Positions 20,998 through 32,899 of a stretch of DNA of 64,000 nt are shown here, in pieces (position 1 is the first letter of the stretch; each line of letters opens with the position of its first letter). The notes beneath the pieces were generated by a model, which saw only the letters and a list, made by a program, of their open reading frames with translations, had not been told where the DNA came from and did no database searches. The translations under genes and the position numbers were made by a program. The DNA is taken from contig CM055611.1 in assembly GCA_029379385.1 (NCBI GenBank), forward strand, positions 22,968,092-23,032,091, read 5' to 3'. This DNA is from Quillaja saponaria (lineage: Eukaryota; Streptophyta; Magnoliopsida; Fabales; Quillajaceae).

Positions 20998-23900
20998 AGA
21001 AAGTGAAAGTCAGCACCTTTTGTTGGTCTACTTATGTCCATAAGCTTATTTTAGTGTTCTCTAATTTTATTTTTTTTAATTTTTTTTATACATGTTGGTC
21101 GGACCAACTTGGTCCTAGACCTACACTCCTTCCCAATATAAAAAAGAAAAGAAAAACAAAACTAGTAAAGAATATAAAAATGATATATATTAGGAAGCAT
21201 AGGAAAACAAATTTTAAAAATCTCTTTAGCAATTTCATGTCTTTCTATTATCATAAAATATGGTGAAAAACAATTTTTAGGGTTATATGGCAGTCATTCC
21301 CGATTTCGATTCTTGGTAAATTAATATTTTCATAGATTTAATTAAGTCATGCCTTCACCAATTAAATTACTAATTATTTTAGGTGATTTTCAAGTCAACC
21401 AATACATATTTAGCTGAATCAATTTTTTAAAATAGTTTACAAGAATTTTATTCTAAACATTATATTTTTTTAAGACTTCGAACTACAAATTCCGTAAATC
21501 TACTTTTGTGTTGGGTCATTCTAGTAAGAATTTTATGTGTTGGATCATTCTAATAAGAAAAAGTACTGTCAAAATCTTCCTTAACTTTGAAGAGTAGAAG
21601 AAATCTCTCAATTGAAATAATAATGCAATTATCACTTAGACAACTTGAATATTTATTACATTAATTCAAACAAAATATAACCATATATTACATTTTTAAT
21701 AAAATAAGAAGAAAAAAACTTACTAAGTTTAGTTATTTATGTAACTAACAATTTAATTGTTCTGCACATAAATATTTTTTATTCAAAAATTCATATGCAC
21801 CATAAAGGGGAAAAAATATTTATCCCTATAAAGTTTTATATTTTAATTGACTTTTAGATTCACGATTGAAAGTGTAAATAAATAATTTGAAATACTATTT
21901 TTCATAGCAATTCAATCTAAATATAATATACAGAATTTATACAAAAAATAGGAAAATAAATAATGTAAATAAAATGAACAAAGTTATTAATAATATACCT
22001 CACAAACTAAAACAAATTTTAAAATTTTAAGTAAAAATTAGATATTAATAATAATTTTGACAAAGTAATTAGTTTTAAAATTATTAAACTTTGCCTAAAA
22101 ATATTAAAACAAATTTCATAATCTACTAAATTGAGTTAGGATTTTTAAATTTCAAAACTTACAGAAAATTTAGGGTTTTTAAATTTCAAAACATAAAGAA
22201 AATTAAAACTTAAGGTTGAATGTGTGTGAGAAAATAAAAATTGAATTTCCAGTCACCATTGATGAAAAAAATAAAAACTTTTCAATATTAAAATCATATA
22301 TAAAATATTTAAAAAATTATTTATGTAAATTATTTGTTTAATCTATTAAATAAATAGTAACTTTTAATGGAAAAAATTAGATTAAAAAAAAAGAAAACTA
22401 AAATGGGAGATTCACCTAAAAATCAATATTAAAATCATATATAAAATATTGAAAAAATTCTTTATGTAAATTATTTTCTTTAATCTATTAAACAAATAGT
22501 AAATTTTAATGGACAAATTAGATTAAGAAAAGAAAACTAAAATGGGAGATTCACCTAAAAAAAGAACAAAAAAATATTTTAGAAAAAAATAAAACAATTA
22601 TTTTTTTTAACACGTAAAAATAGCTAGATAAATAGAGAGTGTGCCAGTAAGTTTAAATCGATTTTTTAATTTGGTTGAGTGTACAAGTGAGATGGAACTA
22701 AAAATAAATTAATAATTTTACCAACTATTTATATATATATAAATTTTGAAGTATAATTAATTCAAAATGAACTTTAAAAAATTAAAACTTGTTGTACCAA
22801 AAAAAAAAAAAAAAAAAGTGATGAGATTTGAATTCTTCACCTCTCAAATGAAATCACCAATCACTTTAACAATTCAATTATTTAGTATATTAACTCATAC
22901 AAAAACATAGAAATATATTAAATTTTAATTAAAATATTATTAAAGAAAATTTACTACGCTGAATTCTTTAAGTGATTAACTATTTATACTTTTACCCATA
23001 ATTTTTTTTTTTAAAATTCTCATCAATTAAGAAACACCAATGAAGAAAAAAAATGAAACAACTCTCATAAAATAAAATTAATAATGTCGGTCATAATATG
23101 ATATTCTAGCAAATTAAAGAAAATATAAATTGTTAAAACAAGTAAAAATATAAATTAATTAAAATTAAAAGAATATGTGCTTAGCACACATGTCGGTCCA
23201 TCTACAATAAAGATATTGATGAATAATTGGAAATAGCGTGGTCCTGCTTAGCTGCTATTTTGGTGACACGTAGCAATTTGCCTTTTTCTAACGGTCAATA
23301 AGTTGAATTCTTGTTGAATGACAAAGCAATTCACAATCATATATAACGGACATATTCAGCAAGATATTTAAAAATTTCTAGTAAGATTAACAAATAGTTT
23401 CATTATAGTTGGTGTTAAAAAATAAATAAATAAGTACTTTTTTCTTATTAGTATTTTCCTGTTTACTTAAAGCTGTATTTTGTATATGGTCAAAAAAATT
23501 GGCTACTTTCTTTTTCATTTTGTATCAAATTAGATTTTGTTTAGAATGGAATATAAATATATATATTGTCTTAACCAAAAGATAAATATATATATATATA
23601 TATGTTGTAGGAAATGTGTGATTGTTAAAAGAAGAAAAAGATAGATAAGATTTCAGTGTTCGTGTGATAAAACAAATTAATAAGGTGTTTTTATCATTCT
23701 AACTATAGTAATAATGGGTTAACATATTACTATTTAAAAAATAAATAAAAATTGTAGTTAGAATTTAGAGTAAATTCCACCAAATTCTAGAGTTAATCTT
23801 ATATTTTACACTATTTTTATTTCTAAAATCTGCACATACCTCATTTAAAATTTAAAAATTATATATTTAATATAATTTAAGATAAAATATCTACAATTCT

Positions 23901-24758
23901 TTTCTTCTTCTTTTTTTCAATTTCTTTTCTTTAGTTTAGAGGTTATGTGATGTTTATCTAATCATATCTAGTAACAAATCTTTTCTATCCGATCAAAAAT
24001 CTTATATTATCTTAATAGTTGTTAAGAGATAGGTGTGCTTTTGTACTATTAAACTAATCTGACGATGAGATACATTATTCAACTTCAAACAATTATTATT
24101 AATATGATAGTATATTTGTTTTTAAAATAACAAAAAAAAAAAAAAAAACCATAATTTGTGTTAAAAAAAAATTAAAGTTAAGAGGTTGGTGTAATTTATA
24201 GCAAGTAGCAGCTAACTACATGAGCATTAGATCCACGATTCTCTAATTGGTAATTCCAAGAAAGACAAAAAGCTCTGCCAGTGGTAGAGTATGAGGATCA
24301 AGTTTAATAGTACTAGGTTTATAATTCAATAATTAGCATCCTTCACAAAAAAAAAAAGTATAGAAAGATTCAACCTTGAAGAAATTTAAAACCCAAAATC
24401 ATTGCAAAGTTGCACAATAAATAATGTTTTTCTAGATCAAACCCTAGTTGCACAACTATATTTTGGAGGATCCTAGAACAAGAGTTTCCATTGTACAAAA
24501 TCAAATTTACTCAAAAACCAATAATATGCACATAAATTACACCCACCCAAACCATAACTAAAAGATGCATATGAATCATACTAACAAACATTCACAAATC
24601 TTGTCTTTGGTTCCCAAAAACCCTACATCTCATTTTATTTAAATGAACTAAACTCCCTACCTAAACTAAAACTGAATACATAGGACCAAGAATTAACCGA
24701 TACTCCTTTTCCTCACCGGAATATCCCATCTCCGGTCACCGGAAAAACACAAAAGTAA
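20998..24758. other. Long AT-rich intergenic region
   Basis: About 3.7 kb without a supportable gene. It contains poly-A runs (22800-22817, 24130-24148), (AT)n at about 23586-23603 and the tandem duplication at 22283-22560. No transposon ends or reverse-transcriptase-like frames were recognised. Confidence 0.5.
22283..22560. repeat. Tandem duplication, 141-bp period, two copies
   Basis: Copy 1 begins 'caatattaaaatcatatata' at 22283 and copy 2 at 22424. Both end with 'atgggagattcacctaaaa'. Several single-base differences and small indels separate them. Confidence 0.8.
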
Positions 24759-25127
24759 TTACCTTGATCTAGGCTTACCGGCCTTTGTCCTCCGGTGACC
24801 CTTATTCCCCTGTTTTCCAAAAGCACTGCAACACCCACATGCTGAAAGCCTGGGAGAAGGCGGCTCAATCGCCGGTGTGATCTTAGCGGTTCGGTGGACA
24901 CGTCCTCCGCCATTAGATCGGCTTCTCTCAATTGTATTGACTGATCCAACAGTTCTTGTTGTCTTAATCTCTTTAATCTCTGCCTTCTCATGGTCTTGTT
25001 CTTGTCCAGCTTTGTCCTGTTTCTCATTCACTTTGTTCAACTCCTCTGAGATCAACTTGTCATCCCAAACAAACCCAGATGAACCTTGCCTTCTAAAAGA
25101 TACTGCAGATCTTTGCAAACCAGCCAT
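24759..25127 (-). CDS. MAPK substrate protein of the MASS family
   Basis: Single exon, 122 residues. It starts MAGLQRSAVSFRRQGSSGFV followed by WDDKL, as in Arabidopsis At1g80180/At1g15400. A middle acidic/Lys region leads to a conserved ERSRSNGGG, then PPSPRLSACGCCSAFGK with the SP phosphosite, and a basic tail. Known members (MASS1-3) are MPK substrates in stomatal development and act at the plasma membrane; the same role is inferred here. The 5' UTR starts with a (CT)n run at 25132-25162, typical of plant leaders. Confidence 0.9.
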   Translation of the reverse strand: MAGLQRSAVSFRRQGSSGFVWDDKLISEELNKVNEKQDKAGQEQDHEKAEIKEIKTTRTVGSVNTIERSRSNGGGRVHRTAKITPAIEPPSPRLSACGCCSAFGKQGNKGHRRTKAGKPRSR

Positions 25128-25131
25128 GGCC

Positions 25132-25162
25132 TCTCTCTCTCTCTAACTCTCTCTCTCTCTCT
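25132..25162. repeat. (CT)n microsatellite in a 5' leader
   Basis: On the transcribed minus strand this is a (GA)n tract just upstream of the MASS start codon. GA tracts are common in plant core promoters and 5' UTRs. Confidence 0.7.
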
Positions 25163-25299
25163 GTCTATATATATAAATATCAAGCTGTTTTCTTTTTTAT
25201 ATCTGTGTGCTCTATTCTATTTCTATCTGGATCTTTCTAGCTAGGTTTGAGCAATATGAATTTCTCTAACTTTGTTCAATGACTTTTCTTATTTATATA

Positions 25300-28200
25300 T
25301 AGGGGAAGAGAGAGATTACACAGAGAGTTGAAGAAGAGAATTGGTTAATAGGAAAGGTCCATGGGAACAGAGTAAATACATTTGTCTTACCAAAGAGGAG
25401 GGATTCGTTGAAAACAAAAGGGTTTATCCGAAAAATAAAAAAAGGAATTAATTTAGGATTTTATCCATAGAATTAGAAAACTAGATGTTTTTTTAATTTA
25501 ATTCTGTTTTAAGTTGTTGTGAAGTAACTAATTATTTACTAATAATGCTAACGGGGTTATAACTCCTTTTTAAAATGGATTGATTTTTTAAATTTTTCTC
25601 AATTTCATGAATCAATTTTTTAAAATAATATTAAGAATATAATTTTTATTTTATTATAGCATTTTTTCTCAATTCATCTCCAATAAATATGAATTTCATT
25701 TTTAATTATTGTTACTTATCTGTTCAATTACATTAACAAAAAGTAATAAAATACTAATATGATGTACTTTCTTCTAACTATTAATTTATCCTCCTAAAAA
25801 TCTTAATTTTATGAATTTAAATTAAAGAAAAACTATGAATTGAAAGAAGTAAAGATTCAAAGAGAATCTCACTTTTTGAAAAAAAAAATTTGAATTCTTT
25901 TAATAAAATAGTATATTTTTATTTTTATTAACAAATATTAGTTTCACATAGTGGATGTACATGTCATTTCGGTTTTAAGTGTGATTTTTTTTTTTATTTC
26001 CGTAATTATAGTATTGTTATACTTTAAGATAAAAATTAAGCATAAGGAGATTTCAGTTCAAATCTTATTGTAATTAATATTGTTTCATCTATAAGTTATT
26101 TATTTTTTTAGTTATTAATAATTTTGATCATTTAGATTATAATATTGTTGAATTATGTCGGAATCTCTCATTCAATTAGTTGTGTGAATGCTCTTCATAA
26201 TATTAATAATGAATAAATTTTTACAATTTCTTATAGTAAAACATATATTTTCTTTTCTATTAATTATTTAGTGTTAATAACATTGATATGTAATCGAATA
26301 TGGGGGATTGGAATTTTTAAGACGTAATAGTTCATAGGCCCAATGGACCTCTTTTTGAACAAAAACAAAGTTTAATTTTAGAAAATTATAGTGAAAGATA
26401 ATTTTGAATTTGTTTTAGCTGGTTATTTATCTTGCAAATAATTGAGCACTAAGGTCATTGTAATTTAGTTTCTTAAAATAAAAAGAAATAAGAGGAAAAA
26501 CTACCCAATTGGTTCCTAAAATGATGAAAAATAATTTTTATTTTTTAAAAAATAATTTTTCTATTAACTAATCATTTTTTTCCTTTTATCTAAATAATTA
26601 AAAAATCACCTCTTTGGCGACATTAACTAACCATCTCCCCGGTCTATTGAAATATAAACTATATACTTTAAACTAGAAAATTTATAAAAAATTTATCTTA
26701 TGCCTCGCCCCCTCCCCAAGAAACCAAGAAAATTCAAATCTAGAAATTAATGAAAGGAACACACATTTTAGATCACGAGGTCAACATTCTTGGATATTGC
26801 CTCTTATTTTTACTTACAAAAACAGTAATTTTTCTAATTTTGTATTTGTTCTTTGCAAAACCGATAACTTGAAAAATATTTAACAAAAACACATCTAAAT
26901 AATTTATTATGAAAATAAATAGACCTTTTCTTTCTTGTATTAATTTGACTAAATGATATAAAATTCTTCTTGAAAAACTCACTTAAGCAATTATTTTATT
27001 CAGAGCATTTTAATATTGAAAGAAGAAAAGTGATTTATGAGACTGAATTTTTTTTTTTAATATTTGATAAAATTTGTGAAAATATTATTAAAATTTATTA
27101 ATACGTGAATCTTGTAAAAAAATTTATTTGCCATAATTTAATCTTATAAATTTATTGTTTATCATAATTCTGATCATTTTAATATCTACTATACTCCCTC
27201 ACTTAGCACTGTTACAGGACCACATCACTACTGGGTACAGGCCAAATGCATGTGCACTACCTTACTTGCATTTCATGGCCTTATCATCAGATCAGAATCT
27301 ATAAATATATTCAACTCATAACATATATATATATATATATCATCAATAAAATAATTTCTTCAAAGTCTTCAGCCAATTAGCTTATGACATTTTTCCCATA
27401 TAATTACCCATTTTCCTTTCAAATTTGGCAACTCCATCTTGTAGGTTGCTCACTGAAAGGAGTCAAAGATCCTTAATATTTGAAAATTTAGTCACACCCA
27501 CCTAATTAAGAAAATAATAGAACAGAATTATTGTTTTGGTCCAAATTTTAACACAAACATATATATATATACCTAAGTCAGAGAAAAGAGAAAATTAAAA
27601 TCATATTAAAGTTTGGTTTGGTAAGCTACCATATGAGTATGACCAATTAGACAAGGAAAATGGTAAGGCCAATGTAATTCTATAACACAATCAACCAATT
27701 TTAAAATGTTGTCATTGATATGACCATCACATCATCAACATTATCTTGAATTTAAGAGATTTATCAAATAATGGGATCAAACTTTTAATGGGTTATGGTG
27801 GACCATTAGGGTTGCTAACTGCTACTTGCTACAACCAGTGGAATTGACATTCAAATATGGCCCTCCATACATTAATCAAGATTGAGAAATTTTGTTGAAC
27901 TTCAACTCAAATATCAGTCCATTGAGGTAGCTGTTAATATGGTATCACACCCCAATCAATCCACTCACACTACATGGGATCCTCATCTAAATTGAGAGAT
28001 GATCACACTTGATTTGATACGTTGTATCATCTTATTGGTCACTTATTACTGTATAAAATGATTAAGTCATCTTAATGGTCATTTATCATTATATAAAGGA
28101 GTTTAAGCTCCAAAGATAAAAAATAAAAACAAAAACTCTTATTATCTCTATTTTACACTCTCACATTATTGGAGAGATCTCCGGCACCATCCAGCTTTCC

Positions 28201-28640
28201 CTTTATCTTGTCTTGCAGGTTGGATTTCTGGATTTCAAGAATTATTTGGAAGCTATTCAACATGTAAGTTTCGACAAATCAAGACTTAATAATAACAATG
28301 TTATCTAAACAAATAATATTACACACACTCTTTATTCAAACAACCATAATTTTTTTTATCACTGAATTTATAAGAATTTGTACCATTACTCAAATCGCAA
28401 ATTGTGAATGAGCAGTTTATTCATTATTGGGTGCATATTTTTTTTGGAGTTCCTCTTTCTGATATTGCTTTCTAAACGGCATGTCGTTTTCATGTTTCTA
28501 CTAAGTACATACAATCATAAATCCAGGTCTGGCCCAACCCAACAGACATTGTCTCTCCACCTGCAAAACAATCTCAGCCGCTGACTCCACCGACGCCGAA
28601 AATAATCATCGGCTCATTTGAAACTACTATAAGAAAAAGG
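25300..28640. other. AT-rich intergenic region
   Basis: More than 3 kb between the MASS gene and the PSF1 remnant. No coding sequence supported. Contains an (AT)n run at about 27324-27341 and, at 28015-28100, an internal repeat around 'tcatctta.tggtca.ttatca'. Confidence 0.45.
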
Positions 28641-28642
28641 AA

Positions 28643-28652
28643 AACGCGCCAA
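28643..28652. promoter_or_regulatory. E2F-like element upstream of the PSF1 remnant
   Basis: 'aacgcgccaa' (minus strand TTGGCGCGTT) resembles the E2F consensus TTTSGCGC found before plant replication genes. It lies about 260 bases upstream of the PSF1 ATG, which fits the ancestral gene's role. Confidence 0.45.
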
Positions 28653-28910
28653 TGCAAAAGGGAAAGCGGAAATATATCAGTGCGTAGCTTAAAGCTTAGA
28701 ATTCTCGAGAAAAAAAAACACTTTCATCTTTCCTTTCTCTGCTGCCAAACACCATTTATATAAAATCGTCACCGTATTTGTGTTGTAAATGGGGATGCAA
28801 TTTTCATTCAAGTAATCTATTCGATGAAATTCGTCAACGAGTATAGGTTTTCCAGAGATATTGCAGGTTTTGAAGGCTACAGTACAATTGGTCTTTCTAG
28901 AATTTGGAAG

Positions 28911-30762
28911 ATGTATGGAAGAAAGGCGTGCCAACTAGTGAAAGAACTTGCAAGTGGGGAAAAGGGTCTCACCCCTTTCAACGTAAGATGTTTCTTTTTA
29001 TGCTTATGCTGCTGTTTTATGTTCAATCTGGACTGATAAGCATTTTACTGAAACTTTCTTGTGTCGTGCAATGTTTGGCAAATTCAATTTATGGGTTTTG
29101 AATTTAGACAAGAGCTTGCTTAGTCATTGAAAACTTAGTGTAATTGTCCGTTAGTTATGCATGTTTCATTTGCAATAGTTAACTGATCTATTCGTGTCCA
29201 AGAATTTTTCCAAAGAAATGGGAGAAGCGATTTAGATTTTCAGTTTGATTAGCTGTTTAGGTTTTGCTGAATATTTTGTTTATGACATTGCGAATTGCAA
29301 GTCTTGAACTAGTTACCCTCTAATCATATCAATACTATCTTTCATTATTTTATCTTTCTACTGCTTTCATGTAGATTAGTGTTGATGTTTACACGACTGA
29401 ACATGACAACGTATTAAATTAAAAAGTATCTGTTTTGCCTGTAGCCTGCAGCCTGCATAGTTACAACCTAGATAGTATTAGTTGTTTCCTGTAATCAAAT
29501 GAATCAGCTTTATTATCGACCATTTTGAATCCTGCCTTTGAGTTTTCAATTTTAAATGTGATCAATTTGACTAGGAATATGTTCTATTTCAAGGTTTAGG
29601 ATTCACATTTCACATCTTCACATCTTCTGTGTATTACTTTCTGATATCCCACTGGCATCATTTTAGGTTAGGAAATATGCATCCACATTAAAGAGGAACT
29701 TTGCAATGTTTGGAGCAATAACTCTTTGACATAATGACATGGAGACTCCAATCTTTTCCTTACACTTGCGTGATGTGTTTATTTGTCTCTAAAATCTAAA
29801 TATGCTTAAATTTCTGCATTTCCTTCCATATTTCGTTTATTTTTTCTCTATCAGACCTATAAATGTTCCATATGATTATCATGAATTTATTTTTAAACCA
29901 GTTTGTTTTACAATATTACAGACTAAGAGATTTTCCGGAGCTATGGACAATTTCTTCTTCAATCAATAAGTACTTGTGATAATGTTAATTTTCATGTTTA
30001 ATAAGTTAATGTGGAATAGTTTTCAGAAACTCTACTCTACATGTTTTAGTTTTAAACTCATTAGCTACTATGTTCCCATGCCTGTGTCACCATGTGTGTT
30101 TCCTCTAAATCAGTTCGCTAGCTTTGGCTTGATGTGCTTTACATAATCTTGCAGAGTGACTTGTTTGATCAAGTAATTGGAGAATGTAGTCAACATCACC
30201 TTGAGCTTCAGTCATTGGTAAGGTAACCTCCTATCCTTCTCTTTTTTTGTATGTCTTTTCTTTTCTATATTGTTTCTGTAAAGTGCAAAACATATGATCT
30301 ATCTCATCTCTTGGGCAAAGTTTTACTTTTTGTCTTTTTTATTATTTATTTATTTTTGGCCTGGGAAGGAGTAACCTTAGTAATAACTACACATTTTGTT
30401 AGAGGTTGACTATAAGTTGTTTGCACTCTTCACTATATAGATCCAGATATGCTGAATACGTCACCTCTTACTATACGGGCTTATAACTTCCAACAAGATG
30501 CCTTCAACTTCCAAGCGTGGAAAAATAATTATCTATGTCATTTAAGTCTAGTGAGTAGTGACACTTCCGACAACATGATAAGATTGCCAACTTGTCCACC
30601 ACTCAATGCATTTTCTCAAGCGAGCTGATGTTGAGCAATTTATCTCGCGGTTTAGTTGTCTGATAACTTGAATTCTCATAGAACATTAGCTAGTCAAATT
30701 ATACCTTGTTTTCCTTTCTTTCCCTTGATAAACAGGGCTTAATGGAGGAGCTCTCAGGCTGA
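28911..30762 (+). pseudogene. Remnant of GINS complex subunit PSF1
   Basis: Exon 1 (28911-28982, MYGRKACQLVKELASGEKG then LTPFN) and exon 2 (30155-30222, SDLFDQVIGECSQHHLELQS then LVR) match the N-terminus of plant PSF1 and have good splice sites. The C-terminal part survives at about 30551-30650 (MHFLKRADVEQFISR in one frame, with at least three indels before it) and at 30736-30762 (GLMEELSG then stop). The roughly 145 codons between, which hold most of the GINS helical domain, cannot be found in the 330 bases available. PSF1 is needed for CMG helicase function in replication, so a complete copy should exist elsewhere. Position after the MASS gene agrees with At1g80190 (memory). One Gln usual after GEKG is also missing. 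Confidence 0.75.
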
Positions 30763-32084
30763 CTATTAGATTTATTTTCTTACAGCCAGTATACTTGAGA
30801 ATTATCTTTCTCTTACCCTGGAAAGTCTCATCCCTAGAGACCGCCATGTTAGGTGCTAGTTATGTCTTAGTATTGTTAAGTTATCACTCTATTCCTGTTT
30901 GCAATGTAATATTTATTGTAAATTCATTACTATTTTCTCTTGATGCCCTGGGTTTTGAAGATATTTCTTGCTTTAAGCTCTGTGCATCCGTATCCCCCCC
31001 TTTCCCCTCTTTCCCCTCTTTCCCCTCTTTCCCCCCTTTCCCCCTTTATTACTGTTATAAATGCAATTGGGTCATCCAGGATAATTTGAAGATGCACACA
31101 TATTTCTTTTCAAAACTTTCCAGCACTTATCAAGCCTCAAATCACAAGAAATAATGGTGAATAACAAGCAAGGAAAGTATCACAGGTTCCCAAGCTATCA
31201 TTTCCTGTTCCTATTACTACTACGTACTAGCTCCCCTAATGAATCCCTCAGATACACTTGCCTCCGTAGCAGCTGCAATCTAGGATTCAATTTTACAATT
31301 TTACGTTCTGCAATTGACAGAGGTTTGTACTTGTCTATCCCTTTGAGAAACCATGTCATGTATATTGATAGAATAGATCTGTCTCGGTCTTCATCAGTAA
31401 GGAGCTTTCAACAAGCCTCCATACTACAATAGGGGATAAATGGCCTTCATGCAAGCTTCTGGTACAGGTTCTACCCACAAAAAAGCATAAAAAGAGCTTC
31501 CTAGAGTCCTCCTCAGGCATGGCTTCTAGACTGAACTCAGATGATCCAAAGATGGTTAGTGCATTTTCTGTTTCTTTCTCATTTGCATATGATACAGGAC
31601 CAGGTGCACAGTAGCAAAGGTGGATAGATTGGGGTTACATTATAATTTGTGTGCCTTAAGAGGATGCCAAGATTCTTTTTGGGACAATTTGTGAATATTC
31701 CGGTGGCTGTGGTGGCTATCTGTCTCTTATGCTTTTTCTGATTTCCGTTGCTAAGTTTAGATTAATCCTCAAAAGGAAAAAATATTTTAATAGCTGAGAG
31801 ATACTAGGAACTGACTGATAAGGGAGGTATAGCAAGTAGGTGATTACCCTCAAGAAGATCTCATTGTAACAGATAAAATATCCAACTTCAAAAAAATCAA
31901 CATAAGTTCATGCCTGAATTGAAGGGGAAAGTTGAGATTTTTAAGGAGGAAAATATGGTTGAATTAAACCGAATTCTAGTTATGGGAAACAAAATTGAAA
32001 CTGTCAAACTCTCTGTCCGCGTATCAAATCTTCTATTCTAAGTTTTTATGGCATAGTTGGGTGTCCTTGCAAATATTTGCTGCC
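30763..32084. other. Spacer before the membrane-protein gene
   Basis: No gene supported. Holds the C-tract array at 30994-31044. Small ORFs at 30795 and 31154 show no signal of real coding. Confidence 0.45.
30994..31044 (-). repeat. C-tract array, G-quadruplex-capable on the minus strand
   Basis: Six C runs of 4-7 bases (30994-31000, 31004-31007, 31013-31016, 31022-31025, 31031-31036, 31040-31044) are spaced by 3-5 T/C bases. The minus strand therefore has six G runs of four or more with short loops, well above the usual G4 pattern. The inner part is a nine-base repeat (ccccttctt type). Confidence 0.8.
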
Positions 32085-32863
32085 ATGGCTTCTTCAAAGA
32101 AATGGGCAAGGACCATATCTTCCATAGCTTCTTTTATATATTTCCTTGTCATTATCTTTCAAGTTCCAATTTTCAGGTTATTGCAATCATTTCCAAATAG
32201 AGCATTTTAGGCTTTTCATGTCAAACAAAAGGTGGTAACTGAAGCCCTGTTTTGCTCTTTGACTTGCAGGGTTCCATGCAGAAGTGGAATATGCAGGACA
32301 CCATTAGAAGTAACATCTTCTCAGTTGATCGCAAGTGAGTTGTGCCCTGTTTTTGTAGTAAAGGCTCTTCTCTACCCAGGTGCTATTGCAAATGCTCTTC
32401 TTAGGGAGAACAGAATTCCAAGCTACAGCCATCTGCTAAAGTTATATAAACTCACTAATATGAAACCAACCTCTGCATCCTCTGATCTTCGACGCATTGA
32501 GGTTAGTACTATAAATTTGAAACTCATTTGTATTTTCATAACCGCTACTACAAATTTGCACTCATTTTCAATTTGGGTTTGCATCAGGTTCTAGCAGGAA
32601 GCTACTTATCTGTGGCAGGAGCAATTTTGGGTCTTAACAAACCAGGGAGAATGAGCCTCTTTGGGATCCTTCTTGTCATATGGGGCATTGTTAGGGAAGG
32701 CGGTATGGGAAAATCTGCAAAATTGAATCAAACAAAAGGTAATTATATGTACCCTGCAATGTTAGTTGCTTTGGTTTCTGCTTTATTTTCCATAAGAAAG
32801 GATGTAAGAAAGATACTTCGTTGCTTTCAAGGAAGGCGTGTAGTGAAAGAAAAGCATTTTTAA
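32085..32863 (+). CDS. Uncharacterised plant membrane protein, four predicted helices
   Basis: Exons 32085-32176, 32270-32501 and 32588-32863 join in frame to 199 residues. The start is MASSKKWARTISSIASF, with the first hydrophobic segment at about residues 12-30. Exon 2 is a conserved-looking soluble part (VPCRSGICRTPLEVTSSQLI) with several Cys. Exon 3 holds three more hydrophobic stretches (SYLSVAGAILGL, SLFGILLVIWGIV, AMLVALVSALFSI) and a basic tail. No named domain was recognised. Between PSF1 and BRCC36 in Arabidopsis (At1g80190-80210) there is a similarly placed gene, At1g80200, so this is likely its counterpart. Function unknown. Confidence 0.8.
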
Positions 32864-32899
32864 GTTCAAGCTAATATGAAATGGCAAAGTTGTGGTTGG

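Noticed and set aside
24290..24330. tRNA-like stretch ('tggtagagtatgaggatcaa')
   Set aside because: No matching acceptor stem or T-loop could be found.
31154..31432. 92-codon ORF upstream of the membrane-protein gene
   Set aside because: No recognisable family, no promoter or splice support; likely random.
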